16,655 bases of DNA from CAVPMN01 sp963706425 (lineage in GTDB: Bacteria > Actinomycetota > Acidimicrobiia > Acidimicrobiales > Acidimicrobilacustridaceae). The notes beneath the pieces are model-generated. The model did no database searches. It was given only the letters and a program-made list of their open reading frames with translations, and was not told where the DNA came from. Location: positions 1 through 16,655 of the forward strand of contig CAVPMN010000018.1 in the NCBI GenBank assembly GCA_963706425.1. Direction: 5' to 3'. The translations under genes and the position numbers were made by a program. Shown piece by piece: positions 15,056 to 16,655 of this stretch. Each line of letters begins with the position of its first letter. Position 1 is the first letter of the stretch.

Positions 15056-15086
15056 GCATACCATTCTGACTACCGGATCGGTATGC
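15056..15086. promoter_or_regulatory. Operator-like dyad of the toxin-antitoxin promoter
   Basis: GCATACC (15056-15062) and GGTATGC (15080-15086) are perfect inverted arms 17 bases apart; TACCG-GAT-CGGTA (15071-15083) is nested inside. The right arm overlaps a -10-like TATGCT (15082-15087) six bases before ATG 15094, so binding here would block transcription. Ribbon-helix-helix antitoxins commonly repress their own promoters through such repeats; that this one does is inferred. Confidence 0.55.
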
Positions 15087-15093
15087 TTGCGGG

Positions 15094-15348
15094 ATGGCAA
15101 CCGAACAGATCGCCGTACGTCTTCCGGCCGAGCAGCTCGCAGTGCTCGACGATCTCGTCGACCGAGGGGTGTACGAAACCCGGGCCGCGGCGGTGCGGGC
15201 AGGCATCGAGGCGGTGTTGGAGCTCGATCGGCGACACCGGGACGACCGCTCGATCGTCGAGGGCTACCAGCGCGTGCCGGCGACAGATGCCGAGCGGGCC
15301 GCCGCCATCGCCTCCCTGCGCGACGCGATCGCCGAGGAACCATGGTGA
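15094..15348 (+). CDS. Ribbon-helix-helix antitoxin of a MazEF-type pair
   Basis: An 84-residue protein. Residues 4-42 form a ribbon-helix-helix DNA-binding domain: strand QIAVRLP, helix EQLAVLDDLVDRG, turn, helix TRAAAVRAGIEAVLEL. The acidic, polar C-terminus (RDDRSIVEGYQRVP, then SLRDAIAEEPW) is the usual toxin-neutralising tail. ATG 15094 follows a -10-like TATGCT by six bases without a Shine-Dalgarno site, so the mRNA is probably leaderless. The stop overlaps the toxin start by seven bases. It is expected to bind the toxin and the upstream dyad. Confidence 0.85.
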   Translation: MATEQIAVRLPAEQLAVLDDLVDRGVYETRAAAVRAGIEAVLELDRRHRDDRSIVEGYQRVPATDAERAAAIASLRDAIAEEPW

Positions 15349-15662
15349 CCGATCCACGACGCGGCGAGGTCTGGTGGGGCGAGATCGAAGGCGTCGGACG
15401 CCGGCCGTTCCTGGTCATGACGAGAACGGCTGCCATCCCGGTCCTGCACAGTGTCCTCGCGGCACCGGTGACGCGAACCATTCGTGACATCCCCACCGAG
15501 CTACGTCTCGGACCCGGTGACGGCATGCCGGAGGAATGCGTTGCGAGCTTCGACAATCTGCGCGTCGTGGCCAAGGCCTACCTCGTTGAGCGGCAGTGCG
15601 CGCTCGACCCGGCCCGCCTCTTCGAGGCGTGCGAGGCCCTCCGGTCGGCGGTGGATTGCTGA
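15342..15662 (+). CDS. MazF/PemK family endoribonuclease toxin
   Basis: A 106-residue toxin that, by family, cleaves mRNA (sometimes tRNA or rRNA) at short sequences. Family motifs: PRRGEVWWGEIEGVGRRPFLVMTR at the N-terminus (RGEVWW and RPFLVMTR), AAPVTRTIRDIPTEL in the middle (active-site Arg/Thr region) and CVASFDNLRVVAKAYL towards the end. ATG 15342 overlaps the antitoxin stop; GTG 15345 with a GTGA overlap is an equally good start. The frame extends open upstream to 14994 but that part is antisense-like and out of the family. The intact pair suggests a functional module. It is convergent with the diadenylate-cyclase-domain gene across a hairpin. Confidence 0.88.
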   Translation: MVTDPRRGEVWWGEIEGVGRRPFLVMTRTAAIPVLHSVLAAPVTRTIRDIPTELRLGPGDGMPEECVASFDNLRVVAKAYLVERQCALDPARLFEACEALRSAVDC

Positions 15663-15711
15663 CTCGGCGTTCGTGGGCGTCGGCTTCCGACACTGAGGTA
15701 CGCAGGTTGGG

Positions 15712-15763
15712 GAAGGTGGCCTGCCCCGGAAGGGCCGGTCTGGGACAGGGCAGAGATACCTTC
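15712..15763. terminator. Composite hairpin between mazF-type gene and DisA_N gene
   Basis: GAAGGT (15712-15717) pairs with ACCTTC (15758-15763). After a small internal loop CTGCCC (15721-15726) pairs with GGGCAG (15748-15753). It lies 50 bases after the toxin stop and 9 bases after the end of the opposing gene. A bidirectional terminator is likely from position. Confidence 0.4.
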
Positions 15764-15771
15764 ACACGGCA

Positions 15772-16655
15772 CTAGGTCGGTGCGGAACGACCCATCAGCT
15801 CACCTTTGCGCAGCACCGTGACCGGGCCGTCCTCGCTGACGACGATGACAGTCGCCGCAGGATCGTCATAGCTGTAACGCCGGCCGGCCGTGTGGCGCAT
15901 GCCCCGGTAGCCGTCGACATCGGCCTCGGCGGCGATGCTCGGCACCAGACGCACGCCGAGGTGGCGCAGACCACCGTCGCGGTCGAACACAGCGGCACCA
16001 TCGACCTGGGCCAGCACGTGGCGCAACGGAGCCAGGTCGTAGGCCTCGTTGATGCGAAGGAGTGGCGGCGCGGGTAGCCGCATGTCGTACGCGGGCGCCG
16101 GCGCATCGTCGTCAGGTCGATAGATCAACAGCGCGCCCACGCCCCGGGCGCCGAGGTCGTGCACCGCGAACTCGAGTAGCTCCGACAGCACGTGACGATT
16201 GCCATGGTCGCTGCACGCTCCCACCGCATCGATCCAGGTGGACACGGGCGGCTCGTGATGCCATCCGATCCCGTCCCACCGCAGCACGCCGAACGAACCG
16301 ACCAGGCGGGCGACGCCGGACGGATGACGTTGCACCAACGTGGCACCCATGGCCTCGGCAAGAACGACCAGGTCTCGTTCGGAGCCCGCCGGTCGATCGA
16401 ACACCAGCAGCTCCGCGCCGGCCGCCGACGGCACGACCCAAGTGGACAGGCCGTCGGCGAACCGCCGAGCCGTGTCGAGCGGCAACTCGCCGGCCGGGCG
16501 TCGGGTGATGCCGAGGCTCGTCGCCGGGCCCCAGCGGGTGACATCGGTCGAGGGGGCCACGATCGCCCCGAAGCTGGGGATGCGACGCTCGTGGATCTTG
16601 GGGCGCAGGGCGTAGTCGAGCTCGGCCAGCACCTCTGGCGACCAGTCGAGGGCCA
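15772..16655 (-). CDS. Diadenylate cyclase-domain (DisA_N) protein, 5' end outside window
   Basis: The frame is open from the window edge to TAG at 15774, giving about 294 residues; GTG 16632 is an internal candidate start, but family-like sequence (ALDWSPEVLAEL) continues upstream, so the gene is partial. The C-terminal part looks like the DAC domain that joins two ATP into cyclic di-AMP: QVDGAAVFDRDGGLRHLGVRL carries the DGA motif, and GMRHTAGRRYSYD followed by VIVVSEDGPVTVLRKGEL stands where RHR normally sits. The second Arg of RHR is replaced: the order is R-H-T-A. The N-terminal half (PSFGAIVAPSTD, LPLDTARRFADGLSTWV) is not CdaA- or DisA-like in arrangement, so this is a distinct architecture, perhaps a sensor plus DAC. 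No membrane helix is visible. Activity is likely but the motif change leaves doubt. Confidence 0.7.
   Translation of the reverse strand, partial: ALDWSPEVLAELDYALRPKIHERRIPSFGAIVAPSTDVTRWGPATSLGITRRPAGELPLDTARRFADGLSTWVVPSAAGAELLVFDRPAGSERDLVVLAEAMGATLVQRHPSGVARLVGSFGVLRWDGIGWHHEPPVSTWIDAVGACSDHGNRHVLSELLEFAVHDLGARGVGALLIYRPDDDAPAPAYDMRLPAPPLLRINEAYDLAPLRHVLAQVDGAAVFDRDGGLRHLGVRLVPSIAAEADVDGYRGMRHTAGRRYSYDDPAATVIVVSEDGPVTVLRKGELMGRSAPT

Noticed and set aside
14994..15341. Upstream extension of the toxin frame
   Set aside because: It overlaps the antitoxin in another frame and is Arg-rich; the MazF fold begins at 15342.
1..16655. Insertion sequences, phage genes or CRISPR arrays
   Set aside because: No transposase, integrase, terminal repeats, or regularly spaced direct repeats were seen.

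Overview
This is a GC-rich bacterial window with very strong third-position G/C. Gene content and style (DUF2252, a DUF7144-type membrane protein, a MazF-type toxin, a UspA stress protein, a flavin monooxygenase beside a dienelactone hydrolase, a D-aminoacylase-type amidohydrolase) suggest an actinobacterium. An Acidimicrobiia/Ilumatobacter-like lineage is my guess, by impression only. No rRNA, tRNA, CRISPR, phage or insertion sequence was found.

Left part (1-2562): the tail of a rightward gene meets, at a hairpin holding both stop codons, a leftward two-gene operon of a Baeyer-Villiger-type monooxygenase followed by a dienelactone-hydrolase-family enzyme. Together they suggest ketone to ester/lactone to hydroxy-acid catabolism.

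Middle (2752-9190): a rightward cluster runs from a secreted eight-cysteine protein to a GNAT-ACP protein whose TTG start overlaps the previous stop. This is continuous with a one-pass membrane segment. Then come a three-domain acyl-AMP ligase-ACP-acyltransferase-3 membrane protein and a D-aminoacylase-type amidohydrolase. This is the most novel part. It looks like a self-contained acyl-activation, carrier and trans-membrane acyl-transfer route with a second carrier fused to an N-acyltransferase fold. Substrates cannot be read from sequence.

Right part (9258-16655): an RsbW-like ATPase with a degenerate partner, a UspA protein, two unknown membrane proteins, DUF2252, a SnoaL-like protein coupled to a three-helix membrane protein, a ribbon-helix-helix/MazF toxin-antitoxin pair with a dyad operator, and the 3' portion of a diadenylate-cyclase-domain (DisA_N) protein. 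The flavour is stress and signalling.

Two cross-cutting points. (1) Every clearly frameshifted gene here (monooxygenase three times, hydrolase, ligase, amidohydrolase, ATPase partner) needs removal of one extra base to restore a family-like protein, and all these sites lie left of 9,300. Insertion errors in the assembly are the simplest explanation. (2) Several genes have a TAnnnT-like box 6-7 bases before the start codon and no Shine-Dalgarno, suggesting widespread leaderless transcription.
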